This document shows positions 49,720 to 57,993 of a stretch of 64,000 bases of DNA, piece after piece (the first letter of the stretch is position 1; every line of letters begins with the position of its first letter). The notes beneath the pieces are model-generated. The model saw only the letters and a program-made list of their open reading frames with translations. It made no database searches and was not told the origin of the DNA. The stretch is from Bin5 sp965221145. Lineage in GTDB: Bacteria > Chloroflexota > Anaerolineae > Caldilineales > Caldilineaceae. The position numbers were made by a program, and so were the translations under genes. Where the stretch lies: contig OZ244877.1 in assembly GCA_965221145.1 (NCBI GenBank), forward strand, positions 3,844,001-3,908,000, in the 5' to 3' direction.

Positions 49720-50601
49720 GTGTCACACAAAATACAAGCTGACTCCGCCTACTCCGCCCGCCGCCGTTCTCCCGCCGACTATTTTGCGCGCCTGCCTTAC
49801 TGGTTGCTGACGGCGCTGCTGCTGGGTGTGCTGCTCCTCTGGAGTCTACTGGCGAACGCAGATTACAACCTGATCTTAAACGCTGTTTCACGAGGCGTCG
49901 GCGTAACGCTGTACGTCTGCCTGGTCGCTTATGGGTTGGCGCTGTTGGTCGGTCTGGCTTTAGGACTTGCTCGCGTTTCCCGCAACCGTCTGCTCTATGA
50001 GGCTGCCTCGTTCTATGTGGAGATCGTCCGCGGTGTGCCGATGCTGGTGATCCTGTTCTACATTGCGTTCGTGGGCGCGCCGGGGTTGACGGAGCTGTTC
50101 AACTGGGCCGGGCGAGAACTGCAAAGCATCGGACTACACGCAGTTGGAAAGCCGCTGGCGGAGTTCAGCATCCGGCAGCTTACCTTCACCAGCCGGGCGA
50201 TATTGGCGCTGGTCATCGGCTACAGCGCGTTCATCGCCGAGATTTTCCGGGCGGGAATCGAGAGTGTGGAACAGGGGCAGATGGAAGCGGCACTCAGCCT
50301 GGGTATGAGCCGGGGTCAGGCCATGCGCCATGTGATTCTGCCGCAGGCCGTACAGAGGGTATTGCCGCCCCTGGGCAACGACTTTATCGCTATGCTCAAA
50401 GACTCGGCGCTGGTGTCGGTCCTTGGTGTCCAGGACATCACCCAATTGGGCAGGTTATATGCCACCAGCACGTTCCGCTTCTTTGAAACGTACAATGTCG
50501 TCGCCTTCCTCTATCTGGTAATGACAATCGGTCTATCGTTACTGGTGCGCTTCTGGGAACATCGCTACCCGATGAAAAAAGGGCAGGGGTCTGGCAGTTG
50601 A
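49720..50601 (+). CDS. Amino-acid ABC transporter permease
   Basis: This 293-residue membrane protein belongs to the polar-amino-acid transport permease family. Six or so membrane segments are present, with YEAASFYVEIVRGVPMLVILFYIAF and the EAA loop SLGMSRGQAMRHVILPQAVQRVLPPLGNDFI in parts. The EAA loop is the docking site of the ATPase. The GTG start at 49720 lacks a good ribosome site, so the true start is uncertain by some residues. The upstream binding protein fits as its partner; no ATP-binding subunit follows before the PII genes. Confidence 0.9.
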   Translation: MSHKIQADSAYSARRRSPADYFARLPYWLLTALLLGVLLLWSLLANADYNLILNAVSRGVGVTLYVCLVAYGLALLVGLALGLARVSRNRLLYEAASFYVEIVRGVPMLVILFYIAFVGAPGLTELFNWAGRELQSIGLHAVGKPLAEFSIRQLTFTSRAILALVIGYSAFIAEIFRAGIESVEQGQMEAALSLGMSRGQAMRHVILPQAVQRVLPPLGNDFIAMLKDSALVSVLGVQDITQLGRLYATSTFRFFETYNVVAFLYLVMTIGLSLLVRFWEHRYPMKKGQGSGS

Positions 50602-50729
50602 CGCCGCGCAACGACGAGGCTCTACGCGCTGTCGCGCTATCTCAACGGCGCCATCTCACCGATGCGCGCAGGGCCTGTTTTCCTCTCAATATGTATGCAG
50701 CAAACGCCCGTTGACGGAAAAAGAGACGA

Positions 50730-51116
50730 CTATCTCTTGATCTGATGATCCTCTATGTCGATGTCCCCTTCGTATGTCAGAGCCTGGTCGCCTTCTTCGC
50801 CAGTGCTGATGCGGATGATGTTCTCAATCGGGCAGATGTAGATGGCGCCATCGCCTTGCGTACCCGTGGCAGCCGTTCTCTGGATGGCCTCCACAACCGT
50901 CGCAACTTCGTCCTCCCCAACAACGAGATTTAGCTGAATGCGGGGCAGCGTATCGACGACATAGGTGGCATGTCGCCCGGCCATTTTGATGCCGCTTTGA
51001 CGGCCATGGCCCTGAACTTCCACAGTATCGATAGCGCGGACGCCGATCTCAATCAGAGCCAGCCTGACAGCGTCCAGTTTTTCCTGTCGGATGTACGCTT
51101 CAATCTTCTTTAACAC
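50730..51116 (-). CDS. PII family nitrogen regulatory protein, copy 1
   Basis: This 128-residue protein is a PII signal protein, which senses ATP, ADP and 2-oxoglutarate and typically controls ammonium transporters and glutamine synthetase. Family blocks are KKIEAYIRQEKLDAVRLAL, VEVQGHGRQSG, and the C-terminal part GDGAIYICPIENIIRISTGEEG. The T-loop reads IKMAGRHATYVVDTLPRI; the Tyr matching Tyr51 is present, but the first Tyr of the usual YRGAEY is lost. The GTG at 51116 is chosen because AGGAG precedes it. Its C-terminus is extended by about 15 residues relative to usual PII proteins. Confidence 0.9.
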   Translation of the reverse strand: MLKKIEAYIRQEKLDAVRLALIEIGVRAIDTVEVQGHGRQSGIKMAGRHATYVVDTLPRIQLNLVVGEDEVATVVEAIQRTAATGTQGDGAIYICPIENIIRISTGEEGDQALTYEGDIDIEDHQIKR

Positions 51117-51175
51117 CGCCTTTTCTCCTGTATGTTGAAACAGACTCTTGCGAACCAACTCGGCAAAGAGTCCTC

Positions 51176-51619
51176 TCACTCATCTATTCTATATTTACGC
51201 TCCAGGTAGAAGGCAAACAGATCGCTGAGATCAGGGGGAGGCGAAATTATGCCTTGAATGTCGATGTCCCCTTCGTATGTCAAAACGTCTTCGCCCTCTT
51301 CACCTGTGCTGACACGAGTAATGTTTTCGATGGGGCAGACTAAGATCACGCCATCGCCCTGTGTGCCTGTGGCGGCAGCCTGCCGGATTGCCTCTACGGT
51401 CTGTGCAACGTCCTCTTCACCCACGACGACGGTCAAACGAATGCGGGGCAGCGTATCGACAGTGTAGGAGCTATGTCGTCCGGCCAGCTTGATGTCGGTC
51501 TGGCGGCCATGTCCCAGCGCTTCCACGGTATCCATGGCGGGGATGCCGATCTCGATTAACGCCTGTCTAACCTCCTCCAGCCTTTCGTGTCGGACGTATG
51601 CTTCGATTTTCCTGAACAT
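51176..51619 (-). CDS. PII family nitrogen regulatory protein, copy 2
   Basis: This 147-residue paralogue lies 59 bp upstream of copy 1 on the same strand and shares its T-loop type (IKLAGRHSSYTVDTLPRI) and the block GTQGDGVILVCPIENITRVSTGEEG. It has a longer C-terminal extension of about 30 residues (ending SDLFAFYLERKYRIDE). The start could be the ATG at 51619 or the GTG at 51622; GAGGAG lies just before. Amt is 186 bp upstream, giving the classical PII-Amt association. Confidence 0.9.
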   Translation of the reverse strand: MFRKIEAYVRHERLEEVRQALIEIGIPAMDTVEALGHGRQTDIKLAGRHSSYTVDTLPRIRLTVVVGEEDVAQTVEAIRQAAATGTQGDGVILVCPIENITRVSTGEEGEDVLTYEGDIDIQGIISPPPDLSDLFAFYLERKYRIDE

Positions 51620-51732
51620 CACTCCTCGCCTCGCCCTTCAAAGAGGAGTAGCTTAACTGAATGTAGGGACGTGCAGCCATCCTTGCGGGGGCGCACGTCC
51701 CGGACCAGAATGTTACGCAGACTCTTCAGATT

Positions 51733-51772
51733 CCTCAGATTCCTCAGATTCCTCGGACATTCCAGAATCCTC
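51733..51772 (+). repeat. Short tandem repeat ATTCCTCAG (9 bp)
   Basis: CAGATTCCTCAGATTCCTC and its continuation form three to four 9-bp units between copy 2 of the PII genes and amt. It is too short to be a gene. It lies in the amt-PII intergenic region and may be hypervariable. Confidence 0.6.
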
Positions 51773-51808
51773 GGACTTCGGCGATGTCTCAGACTGGGAC
51801 CTCGCTAG

Positions 51809-53014
51809 TCAGGCATAGGCGCGCTCGCCGTGCTCGCTGATGTCCAGCCCGATCTCTTCTTCCTGTTCGGTGACCGCCAGGCCCCAGACTGCATCCAGGA
51901 CACGCGCCAGAATGAAGGTGATGCCGAACGAGTAAGCGATTGTAACCAACACGGTCATTAGTTGGATGAGTAACTGACTGGGGTTGCCATAGAAGAGACC
52001 ATCGGTTCCGCCCACGGCTGCGGTGGCGAAAAGACCTGTCGCCAGCGCCCCCCAGGTGCCGGCCATGCCGTGGCATGCCCATACGTCCAGGCTTTCATCC
52101 AGGCCGCGTTTCTCCCGAAGGTAGATGCTGTAGTAGCTGATCGGGGCTGCCACCGCGCCAATCAAAAGCGCGGACATCGTGGAAACGTAACCGGCTGCCG
52201 GAGTGATGGCGACGAGGCCGACCACTGCGCCCGTCACGATTCCCAACACGCTGGGTTTGTTATCGCGCCAGGACAGGAACATCCAGACGACTGCTGCCGC
52301 CGCCGCGGCTGTATTCGTGTTTAGCAGCGCCTGCACCGCCTGACCGTTCGCCGCCAACGCGCTGCCGCCGTTGAAGCCGAACCAGCCGACCCACAGCAGA
52401 CCCGCGCCCAAGACCGTGAACGCGATGTTGTGCGGTTCAATCGCCACCTGACCGAACCCCTTGCGTTTGCGGATCGCCACGGCAAAGGCCAGCGCCGAGA
52501 ATCCGGCGGTGATGTGGACGACCGTGCCGCCGGCGAAGTCCAACGCGCCCCAGTCCCCGAAGAAGCCGCCGCCCCACGCCCAGTGGCAGACCGGATCATA
52601 GACGAGGGTGGCCCACAAAACGGTGAAGACCAGGTAGACCTTGAAACGGATGCGTTCCACAAAGGTCCCGGAGATCAGCGCCGGCGTGATAATGGCGAAG
52701 GTCATCTGGAAGGCGACAAAGAGCAGCTTAGGTATCGTTCCTTCCACATCCTCTATAGCGATGCCGGACAGTCCAATGTAGTTGAGACCGCCAATCAGGC
52801 CGGCGACGTCATCGCCAAATGCCAGCGTGTAACCAATGACGACCCACTGAATGCTGATGAGGCCAATCGTAATGAAACTGAGGTTGAGTGTGGAGAGGAT
52901 GTTCTTCCGGCGCACCATCCCGCCGTAAAAGAAGCCCAGCGCCGGGGTCATCATCAGCACCAGAGCGGTTGCGACGATGATCCAGGCAGTATCTCCGGAG
53001 TCGATGCCTTCCAT
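51809..53014 (-). CDS. amtB: Ammonium transporter Amt
   Basis: This 401-residue membrane protein of the Amt/MEP/Rh family conducts ammonium. About eleven membrane segments are visible, with ALGFFYGGMVRRKNILSTL, the Asp-containing DPVCHWAWGGGFF (the conserved ammonium-recruitment site) and the family signature DFAGGTVVHITAGFSALA with its pore His; the second pore His is in WACHGMAGTWGALATGL. The C-terminal cytoplasmic tail (GLDISEHGERAYA) is the PII docking site. GAGGA precedes the ATG. Confidence 0.95.
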   Translation of the reverse strand: MEGIDSGDTAWIIVATALVLMMTPALGFFYGGMVRRKNILSTLNLSFITIGLISIQWVVIGYTLAFGDDVAGLIGGLNYIGLSGIAIEDVEGTIPKLLFVAFQMTFAIITPALISGTFVERIRFKVYLVFTVLWATLVYDPVCHWAWGGGFFGDWGALDFAGGTVVHITAGFSALAFAVAIRKRKGFGQVAIEPHNIAFTVLGAGLLWVGWFGFNGGSALAANGQAVQALLNTNTAAAAAAVVWMFLSWRDNKPSVLGIVTGAVVGLVAITPAAGYVSTMSALLIGAVAAPISYYSIYLREKRGLDESLDVWACHGMAGTWGALATGLFATAAVGGTDGLFYGNPSQLLIQLMTVLVTIAYSFGITFILARVLDAVWGLAVTEQEEEIGLDISEHGERAYA

Positions 53015-53424
53015 ATACGCGTTTCCTCCTGTCGCAGGCGGCGCCTGCTGTCAATAAAAGTATTGTGGGGTAATAGCGATGAAGGAGTCCCTGCCAGGGC
53101 GCTTCATCGGCTACGAGAAATATGATCCCAGAACTAGCGTGCAAACTCCAATGGGCAGTCTGTACAATAGATATTCAGTTTCTATTGTAAACGTTGCACA
53201 AACTTGTGTCTCCTCGCTATGACCACGGCAGATTGGGCGGCTCATCTGCATGGCGTTCGATAGTGAGGTGAGTGAAGTTGGATAATCGGGGTGTTATTGA
53301 CTACAATATCAGGAATCTGCATCGAACGCAAGGGAGTGACGACAGCCTTTCGGCTGCGCGCATTCCCTTCAGTGGAGCAGGAGACGTATTTGTCCCGTTG
53401 TGGCATCCAAGGAGGCACAGACCC
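53015..53424. other. Divergent intergenic region amt / pdxS
   Basis: This 410-bp region separates amt and pdxS. It contains two inverted repeats: ACAATAGA (53164-53171) with TCTATTGT (53181-53188), and the near-palindrome CACAAACTTGTG (53197-53208). A promoter-like TTTACA with TATTGT (minus strand) overlaps the first. No gene is seen. Confidence 0.5.
53164..53188. promoter_or_regulatory. Palindromic operator-like site, amt/pdxS region
   Basis: An 8-bp perfect inverted repeat, ACAATAGA and TCTATTGT, is separated by 9 bp. It overlaps a promoter-like sequence on the minus strand and could bind a dimeric regulator of amt or of both genes. Confidence 0.4.
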
Positions 53425-54342
53425 ATGAGCACAACGAACGGTCAGCAGAGAGATGGTCAGGTGGAACGCGGAACGTTTGCCGTCAAGGCCGGACTGGCGC
53501 AGATGCTGAAGGGCGGCGTCATAATGGATGTAGTCACGGCGGATCAGGCGCGCATCGCAGAGGAGGCCGGCGCCTGCGCGGTCATGGCACTGGAACGCGT
53601 GCCCGCAGACATTCGCAAGGACGGCGGCGTGGCGCGCATGAGCGACCCGCGCTTGATTAAGGAGATCATGGCCGCGGTCACGATACCTGTGATGGCAAAA
53701 GTGCGGATCGGCCACTTTGTCGAGGCCCAGATCCTGGAGGCGCTCGGCGTGGACTATATCGACGAGAGCGAAGTCCTGACGCCGGCGGATGAGGCCCATC
53801 ACATCAACAAGCACAGCTTCACCATCCCGTTTGTGTGCGGCTGCCGCAATCTGGGCGAGGCGCTGCGCCGTATCGCCGAAGGCGCGGCCATGATCCGCAC
53901 AAAGGGTGAGGCCGGCACCGGCGATGTCGTCGAGGCCGTGCGCCACGCGCGCGCCGTCAACGGGGCCATTCGCCGCATCAACCGGATGGACGCCGACGAA
54001 CTGTTTACCTATGCGAAGGACATTCAGGCCCCTTACGAACTGGTGAAGCAGACCGCCGAACTGAACCGGTTGCCGGTCGTCAACTTCGCAGCCGGCGGTG
54101 TGGCCACGCCGGCCGATGCCGCGCTGATGATGCAATTGGGCGTGGACGGCGTCTTCGTCGGCTCCGGCATCTTCAAGAGCGACGACCCGGCCAAACGCGC
54201 CCACGCCATTGTCCAGGCGGTTACGCACTACAACGATCCGCACATTCTGGCAGAGGTGAGCGAAAACCTGGGCGCGCCGATGGTCGGCATCAACGTGACC
54301 GACTTGCCGGAAGACCAGAAGATGGCGGAGCGCGGTTGGTAG
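53425..54342 (+). CDS. pdxS: Pyridoxal 5'-phosphate synthase lyase subunit PdxS
   Basis: This 305-residue enzyme builds pyridoxal 5'-phosphate from ribose 5-phosphate, glyceraldehyde 3-phosphate and ammonia supplied by PdxT. Family features are KAGLAQMLKGGVIMDVV, the catalytic-lysine regions VMAKVRIGHFVEAQ and MIRTKGEAGTGDVVEAV, and LPVVNFAAGGVATPADAALMM, all in part. GGAGG lies about 10 nt before the ATG at 53425, and the open frame upstream is not needed. It is followed after 351 bp by pdxT. Confidence 0.96.
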   Translation: MSTTNGQQRDGQVERGTFAVKAGLAQMLKGGVIMDVVTADQARIAEEAGACAVMALERVPADIRKDGGVARMSDPRLIKEIMAAVTIPVMAKVRIGHFVEAQILEALGVDYIDESEVLTPADEAHHINKHSFTIPFVCGCRNLGEALRRIAEGAAMIRTKGEAGTGDVVEAVRHARAVNGAIRRINRMDADELFTYAKDIQAPYELVKQTAELNRLPVVNFAAGGVATPADAALMMQLGVDGVFVGSGIFKSDDPAKRAHAIVQAVTHYNDPHILAEVSENLGAPMVGINVTDLPEDQKMAERGW

Positions 54343-54379
54343 AAGGGGCTTCGTCCAGACGTGCTTCAGCTTGTATCTG

Positions 54380-54414
54380 GCGGCGGCAGGAGAGTCAAGC
54401 GTTCTTGCCGCCGC
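54380..54414. terminator. Hairpin downstream of pdxS
   Basis: GCGGCGGCA (54380-54388) pairs with TGCCGCCGC (54406-54414) across a 17-nt loop. There is no clear T-run after it, so termination strength is uncertain. Confidence 0.45.
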
Positions 54415-54454
54415 ATTGCGCGCCCGTCCCCATAATTGTCTGCGTTGAGGCTGA

Positions 54455-54697
54455 GTGACGAAACGAATATCGGAGACCGAACCAGGTAATTCTAGAATGA
54501 CCCAGAGTGAACGCAGGATAGAAATCGAAAGAAATGGACGAGTATTGACTCTTGGTGATGGATTGGTCTTTGAAACGGCTGGAAAGTTTCAGGTCAAAAC
54601 TCTTCTAACGTGGAAGCGGAAAGATTTCACAGATCGTTCCTCAATGCCTGTCTTGACGCCGGTAGGATTCCTCGCCCAGCTGCAGGATGCGCCATGA
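54455..54697 (+). CDS. Small unknown ORF coupled to pdxT
   Basis: This ORF of 80 residues (or 66 from an ATG at 54497) overlaps the pdxT start by ATGA, which suggests translational coupling. It is polar and basic (RRIEIERNGRVLTLGDGL, WKRKDFTDRSS) with no membrane segment. The A+T content is higher than in pdxS and pdxT. I do not recognise a family and the ORF could be spurious. Confidence 0.45.
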   Translation: MTKRISETEPGNSRMTQSERRIEIERNGRVLTLGDGLVFETAGKFQVKTLLTWKRKDFTDRSSMPVLTPVGFLAQLQDAP

Positions 54698-55320
54698 GCG
54701 GGATTCGGCTCGGCGTACTGGCGCTCCAGGGCGCGTTCCGCGAACATGTCAACATGCTGGCGCGACTCGGCGTTGACACGGTGGAAGTGCGCTTGGCAAA
54801 GCAGTTGGAGGAGTTGGACGGCCTGATCATTCCCGGCGGCGAAAGCACCAGCATGGGGCTGGTCGCCGAACGCTGGGGGCTGGTCGAACCGCTGCGCCAT
54901 TGGGTTCACGCCGGCAGGCCCACCTGGGGCACCTGCGCGGGCATGATCCTGCTGGCGGAACGGGCGACCGGGCAGAAACTCGGCGGCCAGGCGCTGATCG
55001 GTGGATTGGATGTAACCGTAAACCGCAACTATTTTGGCCGCCAGGTTGACAGCTTTGAGGCCGATCTGCACGTGCCGGCGCTCGGAGATGCCCCTTTCCA
55101 TGCGGTCTTCATCCGCGCCCCCGCCATTACCGCTGTTGCCGAAGAGGTGGAGACGCTGGCGACCGTGCCGGATTGGGGCGACTACGGCGAGGCCGTGATC
55201 GCGGCCGTGCGCAAGGGCCCGATTCTGGCGACAGCCTTCCACCCTGAACTGACCGATGACCCGCGCTGGCACAGCTATTTCGTGCAGATGGTAACCGAGA
55301 ACAGACGGCGCCCCGAGTGA
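54694..55320 (+). CDS. pdxT: Pyridoxal 5'-phosphate synthase glutaminase subunit PdxT
   Basis: This 208-residue glutaminase supplies ammonia to PdxS. The class I glutamine amidotransferase-type triad is visible: Cys in WGTCAGMI, His and Glu in FHPELT. IPGGESTSMG and NRNYFGRQVDSFE also match the family. The ATG at 54694 is chosen; the frame is open further upstream but that would lie in the small ORF. Confidence 0.95.
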   Translation: MSGIRLGVLALQGAFREHVNMLARLGVDTVEVRLAKQLEELDGLIIPGGESTSMGLVAERWGLVEPLRHWVHAGRPTWGTCAGMILLAERATGQKLGGQALIGGLDVTVNRNYFGRQVDSFEADLHVPALGDAPFHAVFIRAPAITAVAEEVETLATVPDWGDYGEAVIAAVRKGPILATAFHPELTDDPRWHSYFVQMVTENRRRPE

Positions 55321-55363
55321 ACTGAGTCGAAACACAAGACGGGACTGATGGAAGTCCCCAATT

Positions 55364-55405
55364 GAGAAGCCCGTGAGAAACGTCTTTGTTTCGCACGGGC
55401 TTCTC
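55364..55405. terminator. Bidirectional terminator between pdxT and DUF4013 gene
   Basis: GAGAAGCCCGTG (55364-55375) pairs perfectly with CACGGGCTTCTC (55394-55405), and inside it GAAAC pairs with GTTTC around a GTCTTT loop. It sits between the 3' ends of the convergent genes pdxT and the DUF4013 gene, so it can serve both. Confidence 0.85.
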
Positions 55406-55440
55406 TTCAGGCTGTTGGGGCGCTTGTTGGGCGTGAACGT

Positions 55441-56409
55441 CTACTCTTTCTTCGGCTCTGCCGGTGGTTCATCCTCTGCCGGTGGTTCGTCCTCTGCCGG
55501 TGGTTCATCCTCTGCCGGTGGTTCATCCTCTGCCGGTGGTTCGTCCTCTGCCGGCGGATCAGCCTCTTCCGTCGGGTCTGGGACGACCGGCGGAACAGGG
55601 TCAACTGGCGGCGTCGGCTCTGTCGTTGGAGCAACCTCGACCGGCGCGTCGTCCTCCTCGAGAGCGTCCGGCGGCATCGGGTCGAACGGGCCGCTGGCAG
55701 CGCCGCTCTCGGCAAGGCGCGCCAACTGACCGTACATGTGGCCCTGGACATAGTAGATGACCAGTTGAGAGAGCGGCACTGTCACAACCACGCCGATGAT
55801 GCACAGAATCAGTCCTACTATGCTGCCAATGGTCGAGATGATCAGACTGGCAATCACCGAGAGAATCGCAACAATCACGACATTGCCGATATTGCGGCGG
55901 GTCCAGTCCCAGATGTCGGAGACCTGCAGGCCATCTCTGATCGTTTCGTTTCTGGCAAAGGCGATTGTAAAACCTGGCTGAAAGACAGCGTAAGCGATGC
56001 CTAACAGGAAGGCCAGACAGCTCGCGCAACTGAAAAAGATAGACGCAATCGACCCTCCTGGATAGTTGGGGTTATATGGGGAACTTTCTGCAATGATTAC
56101 ACTGATGAAGAACGCTGGAACAAAGATCAGTATAATTGGCACCGCCCACACCACGTACACGCAGGCCAGCTTTACCCCGCGCACGAGATCGTCGCCCCAC
56201 TGATCCCACTCCGGCAAGACCGGATGGGCATCATCGCGCACATTCTGGAGCAGCCGCACCAGATAACCGAACAGGATGAAATAGCCAAGCACGCCGATCG
56301 CCAGAACACTGAGCAGCGTACTCACCAGCAGCAACCCGGTGCCGATGGCGGTCTTCTCGACCCAGCGCTCATCATCTGTGAAGTATGTTAATGCTCGTCC
56401 GATATCCAT
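55441..56409 (-). CDS. DUF4013 membrane protein with acidic PPAEDE repeat tail
   Basis: This 322-residue protein has the DUF4013 type N-terminus (DIGRALTYFTDDERWVEKTAIG) and four to five membrane segments (about 25-50, 80-105, 125-150, 175-210). FGYLVRLLQNVRDDAHPVLPEW matches the family. The C-terminus (about 240-322) is Pro/Glu/Asp-rich and ends with five to six identical PPAEDE units encoded by 18-bp DNA repeats. Function is unknown. Confidence 0.8.
   Translation of the reverse strand: MDIGRALTYFTDDERWVEKTAIGTGLLLVSTLLSVLAIGVLGYFILFGYLVRLLQNVRDDAHPVLPEWDQWGDDLVRGVKLACVYVVWAVPIILIFVPAFFISVIIAESSPYNPNYPGGSIASIFFSCASCLAFLLGIAYAVFQPGFTIAFARNETIRDGLQVSDIWDWTRRNIGNVVIVAILSVIASLIISTIGSIVGLILCIIGVVVTVPLSQLVIYYVQGHMYGQLARLAESGAASGPFDPMPPDALEEDDAPVEVAPTTEPTPPVDPVPPVVPDPTEEADPPAEDEPPAEDEPPAEDEPPAEDEPPAEDEPPAEPKKE
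55453..55560. repeat. 18-bp tandem repeat encoding PPAEDE units
   Basis: The unit TCATCCTCTGCCGGTGGT and its TCGTCC variant recur about six times. The repeat is in frame and may vary in copy number between strains. Confidence 0.85.
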
Positions 56410-56506
56410 GAAGACTCTCCTTTGTCGAAAACACGCCGATGGCCGGGCAGTTCCGTATTCGGCAGCTTGGTTATAAACATCTCTACGCTATTGGGCGGGG
56501 AAAGTT

Positions 56507-57802
56507 TCATGCCCCCGCGCCGAGCGCCTGACCGATCTCCTCCCGCACCCACGGGTCCGGCTCGCGGGTGAGCAGCAAGCACAACTGAGCCGCGGCCCGC
56601 TCATCGTTGTGGCGGCGCAGCAGTTCACCCAGCGCCCAGGCGGCATGGCCCCGCGCCAGGGCCGACTCGTCCGCGGTGGCTGCTAACAGTGCCGGGACAG
56701 TGGCAGGATCCGCCCAGTTGCCGAGGGCCACGCAGACGTTGCGTAACATGCCAACCCGCTTGGCCCGTTTCAGTGGCGAGCGTCGCCAGCGTTCGGCAAA
56801 GGCAAGCGGCTCCAGCCAGTAAGGCGTCTGCGGGTCGAATCCCTCCAACAAGTACGGCGCGATGCGCTCCTGCCCGGCATGTAACCCCTTCAACAAGGGC
56901 GACCGTTCCGCCAGCCGGTAGTTCCAGGGGCAGACCTCCTGGCAGATGTCGCAGCCGAAGATGCGGTTGCCGAACAGGCGGCGCAGTTGCCGGGGGATCG
57001 GCTGCCGCGACTCGATCGTCCAGTAGGCGATGCAGCGCAAAGGGTCGAGATGAAACGGCCCGACGAACGCGTCGGTCGGGCAGGCGTCCAGGCAGCGCGT
57101 GCAATGGCCGCAGGTGGCGATTGGGGCGGCGGGCGCTTCTTCCCCATTCCCCTGCAACCGCCATGCACCGTAGTCGCCGGAGGGCGGCAAACCCGCGATC
57201 ACTGCCTCTGCGCCAACAGCCGACGGCTTCACCTCGGCCGCGACCGGATCGCTGGCCAGCTGTTCCGGCACGAGTAACGTCGCCAAAAAGAGCCAGCTAC
57301 CCTGTTGCGGATGTATGGTGCAGCAGTTTTTGCCTGTGAAACCGACGCCCGCCCGCTGCGCCCAGTCCCGCTCCAGCACCGGCCCCGTATCCACCAGCCC
57401 TTTCCCCAGAGTCGTGCGGCCGGTCTGGGCGCGCACAAAGCCGTCCAGTTCATAGAGAAGAGGGCGTATGATCTCGTGGTAGTCGTCGCCCCAGGCATAG
57501 CGTGCGATGATCCCGCGCCTAGGGTCGGCGAGGATGTGGGGCGCCAGATCGAAACGATGATAGTCAACGCCCAGCACGATCAGCGAGCGGAAGGGCGCGC
57601 CATCCTCTGCCAGCAGAGCCGGATTGCGTCTCTTCTCCACATTGCGCGCCAGATACGCCATCTCTCCGGCCCGGCCCAGACCCAGCCAGTCGACATAGAA
57701 ATCGGCATGAGCCGCCTCTTCCACCCTGACGATGCGACAAAAGTCGAAACCCAGACGACGCGCTTCCCTTTTGACTGCGGTGGTCAGAACACGATCAGAC
57801 AC
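56507..57802 (-). CDS. queG: Epoxyqueuosine reductase QueG
   Basis: This 431-residue enzyme reduces epoxyqueuosine to queuosine in tRNA using cobalamin and two [4Fe-4S] clusters. The two ferredoxin-type motifs are visible (CGHCTRCLDACP and CDICQEVCPW, with a nearby extra Cys in LDPLRCIAYW). DTGPVLERDWAQRAGVGFTGKN is the typical QueG block in part. The C-terminal HEAT-like section (about 350-425) completes the domain set. The GTG at 57802 is chosen because GGAG lies 6 nt upstream; longer frames upstream run into the repeat element. Confidence 0.92.
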   Translation of the reverse strand: MSDRVLTTAVKREARRLGFDFCRIVRVEEAAHADFYVDWLGLGRAGEMAYLARNVEKRRNPALLAEDGAPFRSLIVLGVDYHRFDLAPHILADPRRGIIARYAWGDDYHEIIRPLLYELDGFVRAQTGRTTLGKGLVDTGPVLERDWAQRAGVGFTGKNCCTIHPQQGSWLFLATLLVPEQLASDPVAAEVKPSAVGAEAVIAGLPPSGDYGAWRLQGNGEEAPAAPIATCGHCTRCLDACPTDAFVGPFHLDPLRCIAYWTIESRQPIPRQLRRLFGNRIFGCDICQEVCPWNYRLAERSPLLKGLHAGQERIAPYLLEGFDPQTPYWLEPLAFAERWRRSPLKRAKRVGMLRNVCVALGNWADPATVPALLAATADESALARGHAAWALGELLRRHNDERAAAQLCLLLTREPDPWVREEIGQALGAGA

Positions 57803-57940
57803 GCTGGACTCCAATTGGCAACAGGGTTCATTCCTCGACCTCTTTCTTGCCGGCCGCCTTCGCTGAGCCGCCTGGCGGGGTGAACAGTCTGGCCTGGGCA
57901 AGTCTATTATAAGGGCAGCAGATCGGGACATCAAGAGATC

Positions 57941-57993
57941 GTTACGCCGGCAAGCGAACCGTTCCGCAATATTCGGCGCATAGTGGTGTGACG
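57941..57993 (+). repeat. 53-bp direct repeat, left of MITE-like copy 2
   Basis: This sequence (including GAACCGTTCCGCAATATTCG) recurs at 58745-58797 with about 83 percent identity and in the same orientation. The two copies immediately flank the MITE-like element. Confidence 0.7.
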
